From Paenibacillus terrae (GTDB lineage Bacteria; Bacillota; Bacilli; Paenibacillales; Paenibacillaceae), in contig NZ_JTHP01000016.1 of assembly GCF_000943545.1 (NCBI RefSeq), positions 1 through 64,000 on the forward strand: a stretch of 64,000 bases of DNA, in the 5' to 3' direction. Of this stretch, positions 1-9,364 are shown one piece after another (positions within the stretch are counted from its first letter, which is position 1; every line of letters starts with the position of its first letter). Made by a program: the position numbers and the translations under genes. A model generated the notes under the pieces. That model was given only the letters and a program-made list of their open reading frames with translations. It was not told the DNA's origin and made no database searches.

Positions 1-84
1 CTTTTTGATATGGGGTTCTAGCTCATGGGGGATATGCCAGATCAGGTATAAGCTTCTATCTATATGGATAGATGAATGGCTAGT

Positions 85-609
85 CTACTGCTGATAATAT
101 GAGGCATCTTCATCGGTGAACTTCAACATGCCATCTTTCCTTTCGCCTGTAAGACGGCTCAGGATGTATAGGCGCGGTGCAATAAGCCACAGATGCCAAA
201 AGAGCAAGGATACAGTAAACGCTGGCGGAGACCAGAGAATGAATACAGCGGACAAGCAGATGCCAATCCATAGCGTATGTACATGCACACGGCGAAAGAG
301 GCCGTAGCCTATGTACTGGTCTGTCATATAGCCCAGCCAAGGCAGCTTGCGGTGAAATGCCCAACGCTTGCGGAAGGCTGTTTTGCTTATGAACAGTACG
401 GATCGGGAAATCACGAAGTGTACCCATAAGGTCAGGAAAAAAGCTAAAGCAAACAAAAACAGGCTGGTCCATGAAAAGGCAAGAAGCAGGAAAAGAAGCA
501 TAATAACAGGCAACGAGATGTGACTCCATATCAGCTGACGCGGAATACTGATTTTTTTAATGAGCTTGTAGTGATAGTAGGTAGCTTTGGTTCCGGTTTC
601 CTCTGTCAT
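85..609 (-). CDS. Integral membrane protein of unknown function
   Basis: I do not recognise this 174-residue protein. It has a short charged N-terminus, two close hydrophobic segments (about residues 27-70), a basic stretch rich in Arg, Lys and His (about 75-110), two more hydrophobic segments (about 110-148) and a charged tail. It therefore looks like a four-helix membrane protein with basic loops. The ATG start at 609 has AAAGGA about eight bases upstream on the minus strand. It points away from the gin-yaaO-tmk run, so it is its own transcription unit. No catalytic motif is visible. Confidence is good that it is a gene and low for any role. Confidence 0.7.
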   Translation of the reverse strand: MTEETGTKATYYHYKLIKKISIPRQLIWSHISLPVIMLLFLLLAFSWTSLFLFALAFFLTLWVHFVISRSVLFISKTAFRKRWAFHRKLPWLGYMTDQYIGYGLFRRVHVHTLWIGICLSAVFILWSPPAFTVSLLFWHLWLIAPRLYILSRLTGERKDGMLKFTDEDASYYQQ

Positions 610-1013
610 GCAAACAGTCCTTTCATTAATCTACTGCATCACAAATGGCTTCTCGACCGCCCACAGCCGGAAAAAGGGACGGTGCTGCGCTCATGCGGCT
701 CTGACAAGCACTAAATTGCTTGGGTAAGGCTATAGAATGATCGGCTTCTAGTGTGAGCCAACCTATTCTATAATTACAGGGAAAAGCTATCACGAATGAA
801 GTATGAAACGGCTCCAATGAAAGGGTATCCATGTGTAGGAGCTTTTCTTATTATATCGGCATAGAAGGCTGTTTTTTAAACATGTGGGTACAAACACCAT
901 AAGGGCTCACATGGAATATATATAGAGTATATCGTCGAGTTGGGCTATGAAAAGGTTTAAAATAGTAGAAAGTGCCCCATACTAATAGTAAAAGAAACAA
1001 GGGTGGGATGGAT
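610..1013. other. Intergenic region between divergent genes
   Basis: About 400 bases separate the minus-strand membrane gene from gin. Small open frames here have no ribosome site or recognisable product. A loose stem pairs GGCTCC (about 811) with GGAGCT (about 838) ahead of a short T-rich stretch; it is too weak to call a terminator. The promoter of gin should lie in the last 100 bases, but I cannot identify a convincing sigma-F or sigma-E site. Confidence 0.4.
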
Positions 1014-1199
1014 ATGCATGATCAAGGCGGCCACCGCTGCATTATATGCGGACAACACAAGCATGAAGGCATCTTTATCGTTTCCGAGTTTATCTGCGAT
1101 GCGTGTGAGGCTGAAATGGTGCGCACGGATGCGACAGACGCCAAATATCATTTTTTTATTGATCAACTAAAGCAAATTTGGGTACAGAAAAATGCATAA
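1014..1199 (+). CDS. csfB: Sigma-G inhibitor Gin (CsfB)
   Basis: A 61-residue protein with two CxxC pairs (C9/C12 and C28/C31) that would form a small zinc-binding fold. In Bacillus, Gin (CsfB) binds sigma-G in the forespore and stops it acting too early. Length, cysteine spacing and position just before yaaO and tmk all match csfB. AAGGGTGGG lies six bases before the ATG at 1014; an in-frame ATG at 1008 is almost on top of that site and is less likely, and a GTG at 972 has no ribosome site. A hairpin and T-run follow the gene, so it appears to be transcribed alone. The function is inferred from family and synteny. Confidence 0.82.
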   Translation: MHDQGGHRCIICGQHKHEGIFIVSEFICDACEAEMVRTDATDAKYHFFIDQLKQIWVQKNA

Positions 1200-1240
1200 T
1201 ATCCTTTGTCAGCTAGTCTTTAAAGGGTTAGTATTCCAGG

Positions 1241-1264
1241 GCCTGTCGGTACGGGCTTTTTTTT
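1241..1264 (+). terminator. Rho-independent terminator after csfB
   Basis: GCCTGT and ACGGGC form a six-pair stem (one G-U pair) around a four-base loop, followed at once by eight T residues. Confidence 0.7.
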
Positions 1265-1344
1265 CTGTGAGTAAAAGTAGGATTCCGCTTGATTTTACGA
1301 TAAAATAGGGTAGATATAAAGCTTTGTTTCGGAAGGATTGCAGA

Positions 1345-2928
1345 ATGATGGGGAAAAAGGCTTCACACGCACCATTAATGGAAGCTCTATTACGTTACCG
1401 GGCTCAGGACAATGCTTCTTATCATGTGCCTGGCCACAAAAATGGACAAGTATATGAAAATGAAGATATTGCATCTCTCTTGAAAGAAGTAATGTCTATT
1501 GATGCGACCGAAATTACCGGACTGGACGATTTGCATCACCCTGAGGATGTGATCCGTGAGGGCCAGGAGCTGGCGGCGATGTGCTTTGGTGCAGAGGAAA
1601 GCTTTTGGCTGATTGGAGGAAGTACAGTCGGTAATTTGGCAATGATTTTGACCGTGTGTACGAAACCGGGGGATTTACTGCTGGTACAGAGAAACGTACA
1701 CAAGTCAGTCCTGAATGGTCTTATGCTGTCTGGGGCTGCTGCGGTATTTCTGGAGCCGAAAATAGATACGACCAGCGGGCTTGCGGTTGCTCCATCGACG
1801 GATACGATACAGACCGCATTAAAAGCCTATCCTTCCGCCAAAGGGGTACTGATTACCATGCCTAACTACTACGGGATGGGACATGACCTGACAGCGACAG
1901 CTAAGGCTTGTCATGCGGCCCATGTGCCCCTGCTGGTAGATGAGGCGCATGGTGCCCATTACGGCCTGCATCCCCGTTTGCCGGCTTCTGCTTTGTCCTG
2001 TGGGGCTGATGTGGTCGTTCAATCGACACATAAGATGCTACCAGCCATGACTATGGGGGCCATGCTACACGTGCAGGGAGGATGGATTAACCGGGAGCTG
2101 CTTCGTCAGCGATTAGCAATGGTGCAAAGCTCCAGCCCTTCATACCCGTTAATGGCTTCTCTGGATTTGGCAAGGCGGCATATTGCGGTTCATGGGACGA
2201 ATGCCTTTACGGAAGGTTTGGCGGCAGCAGATGCTTTTAGAAAAGGTCTGAAGCTGCTTCCACGCTTTCGTCTCGTAGAGCCTATTCAGCAAGCGCCTCA
2301 GGGGAATGAAGCCCAAGGGGGCATTACAGAGCGCTTGGAGAGGGATGGAGAGAACGTGGGCAGATATTCGACCCATGACCCTTTTAAAATGGTGCTGTAC
2401 GATGCATTTGGTGTACTGGATGGCTTTGGCTTAAAGCATGAGTTGGAAGCGCATGGCTGTATTCCGGAGATGAGTGACGAAAAACATGTTGTTTTATTGT
2501 TTACGTTAGGCTCCACGATTAAAGATGCTAATCACCTGTTGCAGGCTCTTGTGCATATAAATAATGATATACGGTTTAAGGAGACGGCTGGTGGGCCGGG
2601 TTCCATGCAGAAGGAGCAATATGGACCGGATTTGGATTTTTCCACGTGGAACAATGATATTACGACGGTTTACTCTAGTCCGGTGCAGTTTGGACTTCAA
2701 CCAGTTCAATCGGATCAGATGGAAGTAGTATCTGTAGAGGACTCCGCTGGCAGGGTGGCTGCGGAAATGATAATCCCGTATCCTCCAGGTATTCCACTGT
2801 TATATGCAGGAGAAATGATTACGGAACCGATTGCTCAACGAATGAGACGTCTCCGGGATTTGGGAGCCAAATGGCAAGGGGCAGCAGATGAAAAGTTGCT
2901 TACAATTCGGGTATTCCGTTTAAAATAA
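1345..2928 (+). CDS. yaaO: PLP-dependent Orn/Lys/Arg decarboxylase (YaaO type)
   Basis: A 527-residue fold-type I decarboxylase of basic amino acids, the family that includes SpeA-type arginine decarboxylase and Bacillus YaaO. The N-terminus carries SYHVPGHKNG (25-34). DEAHGAH (199-205) supplies the aspartate that contacts the cofactor, and STHK (227-230) supplies Lys230, which should hold pyridoxal phosphate. The C-terminal domain has the typical PPGIPLLYAGE stretch. Product would be agmatine or cadaverine for polyamine supply; the substrate cannot be read from sequence. GGAAGG lies eight bases before the ATG at 1345; an upstream in-frame TTG at 1324 has no ribosome site. It sits before tmk as in B. 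subtilis. Confidence 0.88.
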   Translation: MMGKKASHAPLMEALLRYRAQDNASYHVPGHKNGQVYENEDIASLLKEVMSIDATEITGLDDLHHPEDVIREGQELAAMCFGAEESFWLIGGSTVGNLAMILTVCTKPGDLLLVQRNVHKSVLNGLMLSGAAAVFLEPKIDTTSGLAVAPSTDTIQTALKAYPSAKGVLITMPNYYGMGHDLTATAKACHAAHVPLLVDEAHGAHYGLHPRLPASALSCGADVVVQSTHKMLPAMTMGAMLHVQGGWINRELLRQRLAMVQSSSPSYPLMASLDLARRHIAVHGTNAFTEGLAAADAFRKGLKLLPRFRLVEPIQQAPQGNEAQGGITERLERDGENVGRYSTHDPFKMVLYDAFGVLDGFGLKHELEAHGCIPEMSDEKHVVLLFTLGSTIKDANHLLQALVHINNDIRFKETAGGPGSMQKEQYGPDLDFSTWNNDITTVYSSPVQFGLQPVQSDQMEVVSVEDSAGRVAAEMIIPYPPGIPLLYAGEMITEPIAQRMRRLRDLGAKWQGAADEKLLTIRVFRLK

Positions 2929-3032
2929 AGATTAGATGTTGGAGACTTAACAAATAAAAGAAGACTGAATAAAAGAAGCATATGAGCCTGTAGGTGACTC
3001 TTATTTTTTCAGGCTGGAAAGCAGGGAATGGC

Positions 3033-3674
3033 ATGAATCGCAAAGGAATTTTTATTACGCTGGAGGGGGGAGACGGCTCCGGTAAAACAACGATGATTCA
3101 ACGGCTGGCTAAGTTTATGGAGGAAGAAGGCTATCCAGTTGTCACGACGAGAGAACCAGGTGGGATCGAAATTTCGGAAAAGATCCGCTCTATCATTTTG
3201 GACCCTACCCATACCAGTATGGATGCCCGGACAGAGGCGCTTCTGTATGCGGCGGCCAGGCGTCAGCATCTGGTGGAGAAGGTAAAGCCGGCTATTGAAA
3301 AGGGAGCTATCGTATTATGTGATCGTTTTGTGGATAGCAGCTTGGTCTATCAAGGGTTTGCGAGAGGGATCGGAATGGAGGAAGTGGCTTCGATTAATCG
3401 TTTTGCGGTGGATGATTGGGAGCCGGATGCTACATTTTATCTGGATATCGAACCTGAATTGGGATTGGCTAGAATTCATGCGTCCCGGGGAGAGGGAATG
3501 GATCGCCTCGATATGGAGAGTATATCTTTTCACCATAAAGTACGAGAGGCGTATCTGGAGCTGGCCCGCAAATTTCCGGAGCGAATTACGATTGTTGATG
3601 CATCTCCCGCAACGGAGCAGGTAGAGCAAGTTTTAAAGGATTTGCTGAAAAAAGCGATTAATTCAAAACTTTAG
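3033..3674 (+). CDS. tmk: Thymidylate kinase
   Basis: A 213-residue dTMP kinase that phosphorylates dTMP to dTDP with ATP. The P-loop EGGDGSGKTT lies at residues 11-20, the DRF motif (in LCDRFVDSSLVYQG) is mid-protein, and a basic SRGEGMDRLD lid region follows. Length matches the family (about 205-215). The start at 3033 has AGGGA six bases upstream; an upstream in-frame ATG at 2994 would add 13 residues that match nothing. Neighbours yaaO and darA repeat the B. subtilis order. Confidence 0.95.
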   Translation: MNRKGIFITLEGGDGSGKTTMIQRLAKFMEEEGYPVVTTREPGGIEISEKIRSIILDPTHTSMDARTEALLYAAARRQHLVEKVKPAIEKGAIVLCDRFVDSSLVYQGFARGIGMEEVASINRFAVDDWEPDATFYLDIEPELGLARIHASRGEGMDRLDMESISFHHKVREAYLELARKFPERITIVDASPATEQVEQVLKDLLKKAINSKL

Positions 3675-3681
3675 CATGTAA

Positions 3682-3689
3682 TTGTCGAA
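3682..3689 (+). promoter_or_regulatory. 0A-box-like sequence upstream of darA
   Basis: TTGTCGAA matches the Spo0A binding octamer at all eight positions. It lies about 67 bases before the darA start, in the tmk-darA gap. One isolated site could be chance. Confidence 0.3.
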
Positions 3690-3731
3690 GGATATACGGT
3701 AAAATTGAGCTAGGGACTAGCTTGTTCCTAA

Positions 3732-4085
<354 letters not shown>

Positions 4086-4285
4086 ATCTACACAATAGGA
4101 CCTATTCTGCCGATATGATAGGGGAATTACCTGTTTCTTGCCCGTATCATGGGAGTAAGGAACAGATCCACTATAACGGTAGCGCCAAGGCGCGGTCCCT
4201 GGAAGTCCGCTGGTTTCCCTCAGTTCCATGTTGAACTGTTTATGAAGGGAAAAAGCGGAAGTATTCGGGGGGAAAGCAGGTTTAT

Positions 4286-4729
4286 ATGAAAATAAATCCG
4301 GGCTATCGCCCTTTACAGAGTACGTTGTCTACTAATGAAATGAATGCGAAGCCCATCCAGTCCAAGAGCTTTTCCGATGTTATGCAGCAAAATGGGCAGC
4401 AGGCTTCGCAGGAGGAACTAAACCGTCGCTTTAAGGAAATTCAGATGCAGGGAGACCGTCTGGCACGCTCGATGACGATTCGTGAGCTGAAGGCTTATAA
4501 GATGCTGGTTAAACGGTTTCTGGAGGATACGGTTCGACGTGGCGTGTCGATGAAGGACACAAAGGGCTGGGATCGTCGGGGACGCAGCAAGCGGTATAAG
4601 CTGATTGATGAAGTGGATGAGCTGTTGCTCAAGATGGCAGATGATCTGCTCGAAACTGAGCAAGGCAAGATTGAGCTTTTGCAAGGAGTCGGTGAAATTA
4701 GAGGGCTGCTGATTAATCTCTCGTTTTAA
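4286..4729 (+). CDS. yaaR: YaaR family protein (DUF327)
   Basis: A 147-residue, largely helical, charged protein of the YaaR family. The C-terminal two thirds (about 45-147) hold the conserved part, with RSMTIRELKAYKMLVKRF and a predicted long helix ending in GEIRGLLINLSF. No enzyme motif, signal peptide or membrane segment is seen. It follows darA after 200 bases and is closed by a terminator before holB. The family has no firmly assigned function; a link to c-di-AMP is suggested only by the constant pairing with darA. Confidence 0.85.
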   Translation: MKINPGYRPLQSTLSTNEMNAKPIQSKSFSDVMQQNGQQASQEELNRRFKEIQMQGDRLARSMTIRELKAYKMLVKRFLEDTVRRGVSMKDTKGWDRRGRSKRYKLIDEVDELLLKMADDLLETEQGKIELLQGVGEIRGLLINLSF

Positions 4730-4778
4730 ATGTAGACTTCTGCCATAAACGAATACAAACGGGCTGTTGCCACGAAGG

Positions 4779-4817
4779 AATAATCTGCTTGCTGATGATG
4801 CTGGCAGATTATTTTTG
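4779..4817 (+). terminator. Rho-independent terminator between yaaR and holB
   Basis: AATAATCTGC pairs with GCAGATTATT over ten bases with a 15-base loop, followed by T residues. It separates darA-yaaR from the holB group. Confidence 0.75.
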
Positions 4818-4879
4818 ACTATATTCATGTAGGTAACGGTTGGGAATATGAAAAATAGCAGCAGAATAGGTGAGGAAAT

Positions 4880-5875
4880 ATGTCTTTCCAAAAGATAATG
4901 GGTCAGGATATAGCTAAAAAAATGCTGCAAAGCGCACTTCGGAATGAGGCGGTCAACCATGCCTATGTATTTAGCGGGCCGCCGGGAAGCGGACAGATGA
5001 AGATGGCGCAGACCTTTGCCAAAGCATTATTTTGTGAGCGAATGACGGATGATGCATGTGGCGAATGTCTGTCCTGTCGTAAGGTAGAGCACGGCAATCA
5101 CCCGGATCTGTTTATCGTAGAGCCGGATGGAGCTACGATTAAAATTGACCAGATTCGCGGACTTCAGCGCATATTCTCTTACAAATCAGAAAGCTCCAAT
5201 CCGAAGGTATATATTATCCAGCAGGCGGATACCATGACAGTGCAAGCTGCAAACAGCCTGCTTAAGTTTCTGGAGGAGCCTCAGGTTCCAGTGGTGGGCA
5301 TACTCATTTCGGAAAATGGACAGGCATTGCTGCCTACGATCCAATCACGGACGCAGCAGGTTCCTTTTCATGCTTTGCAGCCTGAAGTGATGATGCAGGC
5401 CTTAATCGGGGAAGGCTATACGGCAGGACTTGTCCGGTCGGCGGTTCACATTGCCTCGGGACTGGAATCATGTAGAGAAATTCTCCAGCAGAATTGGTTT
5501 GCAGAAATTAGAAACGTAGTGTTACAATTAGTGAAGGAGTCCATGAGCCGGGGAAGTTCGTCCATTATTCTCGCTCAACAGAAGATTTTTAAAACTGGAC
5601 TTTCTGAACACCTGGATATTCTGTTTCATCTGTTTCATTTGTGGTTCAAGGATATGCTTCATTTCCGTTACGGAAGGCACGAAAGCATTGTTTTCATAGA
5701 TCATTTGGAGTCCGTCTCCAAATTGGCAATCACCCGCAGCACGGAACAATGGGTCTCTTATATGGATTTGGCCGCGAATTGCAGGAAGAAGCTCCGTTTT
5801 CACGTCAATGGTCAATTGTGTGTAGAGCAGCTTCTGATTGGGTTGTCCGATACAAGCGGTTCCATCACCGGCTAA
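4880..5875 (+). CDS. holB: DNA polymerase III delta prime subunit
   Basis: A 331-residue clamp-loader subunit. The AAA+ N-terminal domain has GPPGSGQMKMAQ where an active Walker A would have GKT or GKS; the lysine is missing, as expected for delta prime, which serves as the non-hydrolysing stator. A zinc module with four cysteines (C-x8-C-x2-C-x2-C, about residues 53-67) follows. LLKFLEEP and the sensor region are intact. GGTGAGGAAAT precedes the ATG. It heads the run holB-ricT-yabA, the same order as in B. subtilis. Confidence 0.93.
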   Translation: MSFQKIMGQDIAKKMLQSALRNEAVNHAYVFSGPPGSGQMKMAQTFAKALFCERMTDDACGECLSCRKVEHGNHPDLFIVEPDGATIKIDQIRGLQRIFSYKSESSNPKVYIIQQADTMTVQAANSLLKFLEEPQVPVVGILISENGQALLPTIQSRTQQVPFHALQPEVMMQALIGEGYTAGLVRSAVHIASGLESCREILQQNWFAEIRNVVLQLVKESMSRGSSSIILAQQKIFKTGLSEHLDILFHLFHLWFKDMLHFRYGRHESIVFIDHLESVSKLAITRSTEQWVSYMDLAANCRKKLRFHVNGQLCVEQLLIGLSDTSGSITG

Positions 5876-6013
5876 CAGGAAGGCGCGCTTGTTCCACTCT
5901 GCACAATCCGCGACGCCAGGTTCCCGGTTTGTGCGACAGTGAGACTTCAATTGCGGCCATTCGTAACATGTCGGCTTCAAATGAGGTTTAGTGGCATACA
6001 AGGGGGTTAATTT

Positions 6014-6814
6014 TTGTATAGTGTAGTGGGTGTCCGTTTCAAGAAGGCGGGCAAGACTTATTATTTTGATCCGCTGGACCTTCCGGTGGAGAAAGAAAAC
6101 TGCGTTATTGTAGAAACCGCACGCGGTATTGAATATGGCAAGGTTGTGGTGGGCAAAAAAGAAGTAAATGATTCGGACGTTGTCCTGCCCTTAAAGAAAG
6201 TCATCCGTATTGCCGGAGATGATGACGCTCTTGTTGTAGAAGAGAATAAACTGGCGGCCAAGGATGCATTCGGTACGTGTTTAAATAAAATCAAAGACCA
6301 TGGCCTTAAAATGAAGCTGGTAGACGTGGAATTTACATTTGACCGCAATAAGATCATTTTTTATTTTACGGCAGAGGGCCGCGTGGATTTTCGGGAGCTT
6401 GTAAAGGATTTAGCCAGTATTTTTCGTACACGGATTGAGCTGCGGCAGATCGGAGTACGGGATGAGGCTAAAATGCTGGGCGGGATCGGTCCTTGCGGAC
6501 GTATCCTGTGTTGCTCTTCGTGGCTGGGAGATTTTGAACCGGTATCCATTAAGATGGCGAAGGATCAGAGCTTGTCGCTGAATCCGACGAAGATTTCCGG
6601 GTTGTGTGGAAGATTGATGTGCTGTCTCAAGTTCGAACATGATAACTACGAGAGTATGAAGGAAGAATTGCCGCAGGTTGGCAAGATGGTCGTCACCTCT
6701 CTCGGAGAAGGCAAAGTCGTAGGCGTAAATGCTGGACATCGTACGGTACATGTTCAACTGTTTGAGATTAGCAAGGTCAAGGAACTTCCAATGGACGATG
6801 TAGTCGTCAAGTAA
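6014..6814 (+). CDS. ricT: RicT (YaaT), PSP1-domain protein of the Y-complex
   Basis: A 266-residue PSP1-domain protein. In B. subtilis RicT joins RicA and RicF in the Fe-S-bearing Y-complex that aids RNase Y processing of mRNA and influences sporulation and competence. The PSP1 core spans about 60-150. A dense cysteine region follows, with GPCGRILCCSSWLGDF and GLCGRLMCCLKFEH (about 157-215), which should supply cluster ligands. The start is TTG at 6014, seven bases after AGGGGG. The gap from holB (about 140 bases) holds no gene. A RicA or RicF gene is not in this window. Confidence 0.93.
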   Translation: MYSVVGVRFKKAGKTYYFDPLDLPVEKENCVIVETARGIEYGKVVVGKKEVNDSDVVLPLKKVIRIAGDDDALVVEENKLAAKDAFGTCLNKIKDHGLKMKLVDVEFTFDRNKIIFYFTAEGRVDFRELVKDLASIFRTRIELRQIGVRDEAKMLGGIGPCGRILCCSSWLGDFEPVSIKMAKDQSLSLNPTKISGLCGRLMCCLKFEHDNYESMKEELPQVGKMVVTSLGEGKVVGVNAGHRTVHVQLFEISKVKELPMDDVVVK

Positions 6815-6841
6815 ACCATTAGGTTGCTTCGGGGTGGAAAC

Positions 6842-7216
6842 TTGGATAAATTAAATGTTTTTGCGCGTATTCACGAAATGGAAACCCAAATGGGACAGTT
6901 GCATAGCGATCTGGGTGAATTGAAACTGGCAGTAAAAGAGCTGCTGGAGGAAAATCAACGACTAACGATTGAAAACGAACAGGTGCGCAAGATGCTCAAA
7001 CGTGAAACCTCCAGAGAAGAAAAGACGGCAAAAAGGCCGAAGCTTTCTCCTCCGATCGTCATTAAGGATGAAGAGGAAACGGGTGAGGTTGTCGGCGAAG
7101 GCCACGACAATCTGGCAAGGCTGTATCATGAAGGATTTCATATATGCAACGTGTATTACGGACATTTGCGAACGGAAGGCGATTGCCTTTTCTGTCTGTC
7201 ATTTTTGAATAAATAA
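6842..7216 (+). CDS. yabA: Replication initiation control protein YabA
   Basis: A 124-residue protein that in B. subtilis bridges DnaA and the DnaN sliding clamp and restrains re-initiation. The N-terminal half is a coiled coil (about 5-60, [17 protein letters not shown] and on), a charged linker follows, and the C-terminus HICNVYYG...DCLFCLSF holds the H and three cysteines that bind zinc. The end [10 protein letters not shown] is typical. The start chosen is TTG 6842, just after GGGGTGG; a TTG at 6824 lies before the ribosome site. A terminator closes the transcript. Confidence 0.93.
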   Translation: MDKLNVFARIHEMETQMGQLHSDLGELKLAVKELLEENQRLTIENEQVRKMLKRETSREEKTAKRPKLSPPIVIKDEEETGEVVGEGHDNLARLYHEGFHICNVYYGHLRTEGDCLFCLSFLNK

Positions 7217-7221
7217 AAACA

Positions 7222-7253
7222 AGCCGTAGGAGCAAGGTGCCTACGGCTTTTTT
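7222..7253 (+). terminator. Rho-independent terminator after yabA
   Basis: AGCCGTAGG pairs perfectly with CCTACGGCT around a nine-base loop, followed by six T residues. Confidence 0.9.
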
Positions 7254-7305
7254 GTAAGGAAGTATGGATTCAGAACGATTTGGGGTAAAAAGATGGGAGA
7301 GCGCT

Positions 7306-8061
7306 ATGTACGAAAATGAACAGAAGTCTGAACGAATTGATGATCTATTGTCACATAATCTGCGTATTATCCAAAGTGATGAGGTGTTCAGCTTCTCCAT
7401 GGATGCGGTTTTGCTAGCACGGTTTGCTGGTATTCCACAGCGTGGAAAGATTTTGGATCTATGTACAGGTAATGGGGTTGTTCCCCTGCTGCTAACGACA
7501 CGAACCAAAGCAGCTATCGAAGGAATTGAAATTCAACCACGTTTAGCAGATATGGCTAGACGCAGCGTCAGCCTGAATCGACTGGAGGCAGCGATTCAGA
7601 TTCGGGAAGGCGATCTACGTGAGTTGGTTCAAATCACGGGACATGGTGTATATGATGCAATTACGGTAAATCCCCCCTATATGCCGCTAAACGGTAGCGA
7701 TATTAAGCTAAACCCTCATCAGGCGATTGCACGTCATGAGGTGCATTGTACGCTGGAAGAGGTCATTCAGGCGTGTACCCGGCTTGTCCGTAATGGTGGT
7801 AAAGTGTCCATGGTTCATCGTCCGCAGCGGCTAGGTGAGATTATAACACTGATGCGTGCCAACAGACTGGAGCCAAAACGGATTCGATTTGTCCACCCAC
7901 GGGCTCATATGGAGGCGAATATGGTGCTCATCGAGGCGCTATGTGATGGTAAGCCGGAGGTTCGTCTGTTGCCGCCGCTCATTGTATATCAGGAGAATGG
8001 GAATTATACTCAGGAAATAAGGGATATCTATGGAGAAGTAAGCAAGGGGGATTTACAGTGA
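7306..8061 (+). CDS. yabB: tRNA1(Val) (adenine-N6)-methyltransferase-like protein (YabB)
   Basis: A 251-residue class I SAM-dependent methyltransferase. DLCTGNGVVPLLL is the SAM-binding motif I and NPPYMPL is the NPPY motif of N6-adenine methylases. Bacillus YabB/TrmN6 modifies A37 of tRNA-Val. I start at ATG 7306, with GGGAGA about five bases upstream; an ATG at 7264 gives 14 more residues but its AAGGA is only three bases away. It overlaps rsmI by four bases. In B. subtilis the GIY-YIG gene yazA lies between these two; here it is absent. Confidence 0.88.
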   Translation: MYENEQKSERIDDLLSHNLRIIQSDEVFSFSMDAVLLARFAGIPQRGKILDLCTGNGVVPLLLTTRTKAAIEGIEIQPRLADMARRSVSLNRLEAAIQIREGDLRELVQITGHGVYDAITVNPPYMPLNGSDIKLNPHQAIARHEVHCTLEEVIQACTRLVRNGGKVSMVHRPQRLGEIITLMRANRLEPKRIRFVHPRAHMEANMVLIEALCDGKPEVRLLPPLIVYQENGNYTQEIRDIYGEVSKGDLQ

Positions 8062-8939
8062 AGGCAGCGGTGCAAAAAAGTTTTATAACCGGCGGAGAAG
8101 AACGGGGCAAGCTGTATCTCGTTGCGACACCGATTGGTAATCTGGACGATATGACCTTTAGGGCGATTAACACCTTAAAATCGTGCAGTATTATAGCAGC
8201 AGAGGATACGCGGCAGACGCGCAAACTGCTCACACATTTTGATATCACGCCGGAAATGCTATTCAGCTATCATGAACATAATAAAGCTGCCAGTGGGCCT
8301 GAGCTGATACGTTATATAATAGAAGGAAAAAATTTGGCACTGGTTAGCGATGCAGGTCTGCCGGCCATTTCGGACCCAGGTTCGGATCTGGTCAAGCTGG
8401 CGCTGGAAGCAGAAATTAGCGTTATTCCCATTCCTGGGGCAAACGCAGCATTGTCAGCTTTGATTGCCTCCGGACTGGATACCGAAAGATTTACATTTGC
8501 CGGATTCCCTCCACGGGAGAAAAAGGATCTCGAGAGGCTGCTACAGTCATTTCAGGTATCTCATGGCACGATCCTGTTTTATGAGTCCCCTCATCGTATT
8601 GTGCGGACGTTGACGGTATTGAAGGAAACACTGGGAGAACGCAGAGTGGTGCTTGCACGTGAGTTGACCAAGCTGCATGAGGAATGGGTACGAGGAACGG
8701 CGGAGCAATGTCTTGCCAGACTGGAGGAGCATCCACCGCTTGGTGAATATTGCCTGGTAGTAGAAGGGAAAAACGAAGCAGAAGAGGAAGAGGAGCGACA
8801 GGCATGGTGGCAGTCCTTATCTTTGGAGGCCCACGTTGCGCATTATGAGACAGAAGGGCTGACACGCAAGGACGCTATGAAGCGTACAGCTACCGACCGC
8901 TCCATTTCCAAAAGGGATGTATATAACGCTCTTTTATGA
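8058..8939 (+). CDS. rsmI: 16S rRNA (cytidine-2'-O)-methyltransferase RsmI
   Basis: A 293-residue tetrapyrrole-methylase-family enzyme that 2'-O-methylates C1402 of 16S rRNA. Family marks are VATPIGNLDDMTFRAI near the N-terminus, AAEDTRQTRKLL, VSDAGLPAISDPG and PGANAALSALIASGL. GTG start at 8058 after AAGGGGG; translationally coupled to yabB by a four-base overlap. A charged Glu-rich segment (about 236-246) precedes the C-terminal helical domain. Confidence 0.95.
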   Translation: MKAAVQKSFITGGEERGKLYLVATPIGNLDDMTFRAINTLKSCSIIAAEDTRQTRKLLTHFDITPEMLFSYHEHNKAASGPELIRYIIEGKNLALVSDAGLPAISDPGSDLVKLALEAEISVIPIPGANAALSALIASGLDTERFTFAGFPPREKKDLERLLQSFQVSHGTILFYESPHRIVRTLTVLKETLGERRVVLARELTKLHEEWVRGTAEQCLARLEEHPPLGEYCLVVEGKNEAEEEEERQAWWQSLSLEAHVAHYETEGLTRKDAMKRTATDRSISKRDVYNALL

Positions 8940-8952
8940 AAACTTCCTTAAA

Positions 8953-8996
8953 CAAAAAAGGGCCTTCCGACGGTTGGGTTCAAACCGTGGAAGGCA
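8953..8996 (-). terminator. Rho-independent terminator after abrB (minus strand)
   Basis: On the minus strand GCCTTCC-ACGGTTTG pairs with AACCGT-GGAAGGC and is followed by six T residues. On the plus strand no T-run follows, so it mainly serves abrB, although rsmI ends just before it. Confidence 0.8.
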
Positions 8997-9063
8997 ACAA
9001 GGAGTATATATGAAAAAGGTTAGAATTAACAATCACTTATAAGTCTATTATATACTAAAAATC

Positions 9064-9318
9064 TTAGTTTGTCACAGGTGTTGGAATTTCTGAGATGCAA
9101 TCTTGGCAAACAATTTTTCCTTTGAAGTAAATTACGTTCTCGGCGTTGCCGCAGAAGATACAAGCAGGCTCGTATTTTTTGAGCATAATGCGTTCGCCAT
9201 CAACATAAATTTCCAAAGCGTCTTTTTCGCCAATACCCAATGTGCGGCGCAATTCGATTGGAATAACAACACGTCCGAGCTCGTCAACTTTTCTTACAAT
9301 ACCAGTGGATTTCATCAT
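9064..9318 (-). CDS. abrB: AbrB-family transition-state regulator with a cysteine-rich C-terminus
   Basis: An 84-residue DNA-binding protein. Residues 1-50 are close to B. subtilis AbrB (KSTGIVRKVDELGRVVIP, then LRRTLGIGEKDALEIYV), the swapped-hairpin DNA-binding domain that represses post-exponential genes. The C-terminal part differs: it carries CIFC (about 54-57) and CQDC (about 72-75) instead of the usual multimerisation domain, suggesting a small zinc fold. AGGAG lies about 11 bases before the ATG at 9318. The upstream minus strand has a strong sigma-A promoter with a 0A box downstream, matching repression by Spo0A. Genes on both sides run the other way. Confidence 0.9.
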   Translation of the reverse strand: MMKSTGIVRKVDELGRVVIPIELRRTLGIGEKDALEIYVDGERIMLKKYEPACIFCGNAENVIYFKGKIVCQDCISEIPTPVTN

Positions 9319-9364
9319 AATAAATCAGGCTCCTCTCGCCTTTAAAATAATATAAGTGTCATGA

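Noticed and set aside
4192..4203. Palindrome GCGCCAAGGCGC between darA and yaaR
   Set aside because: Too short to call a site, no T-run, and no known regulator matches.
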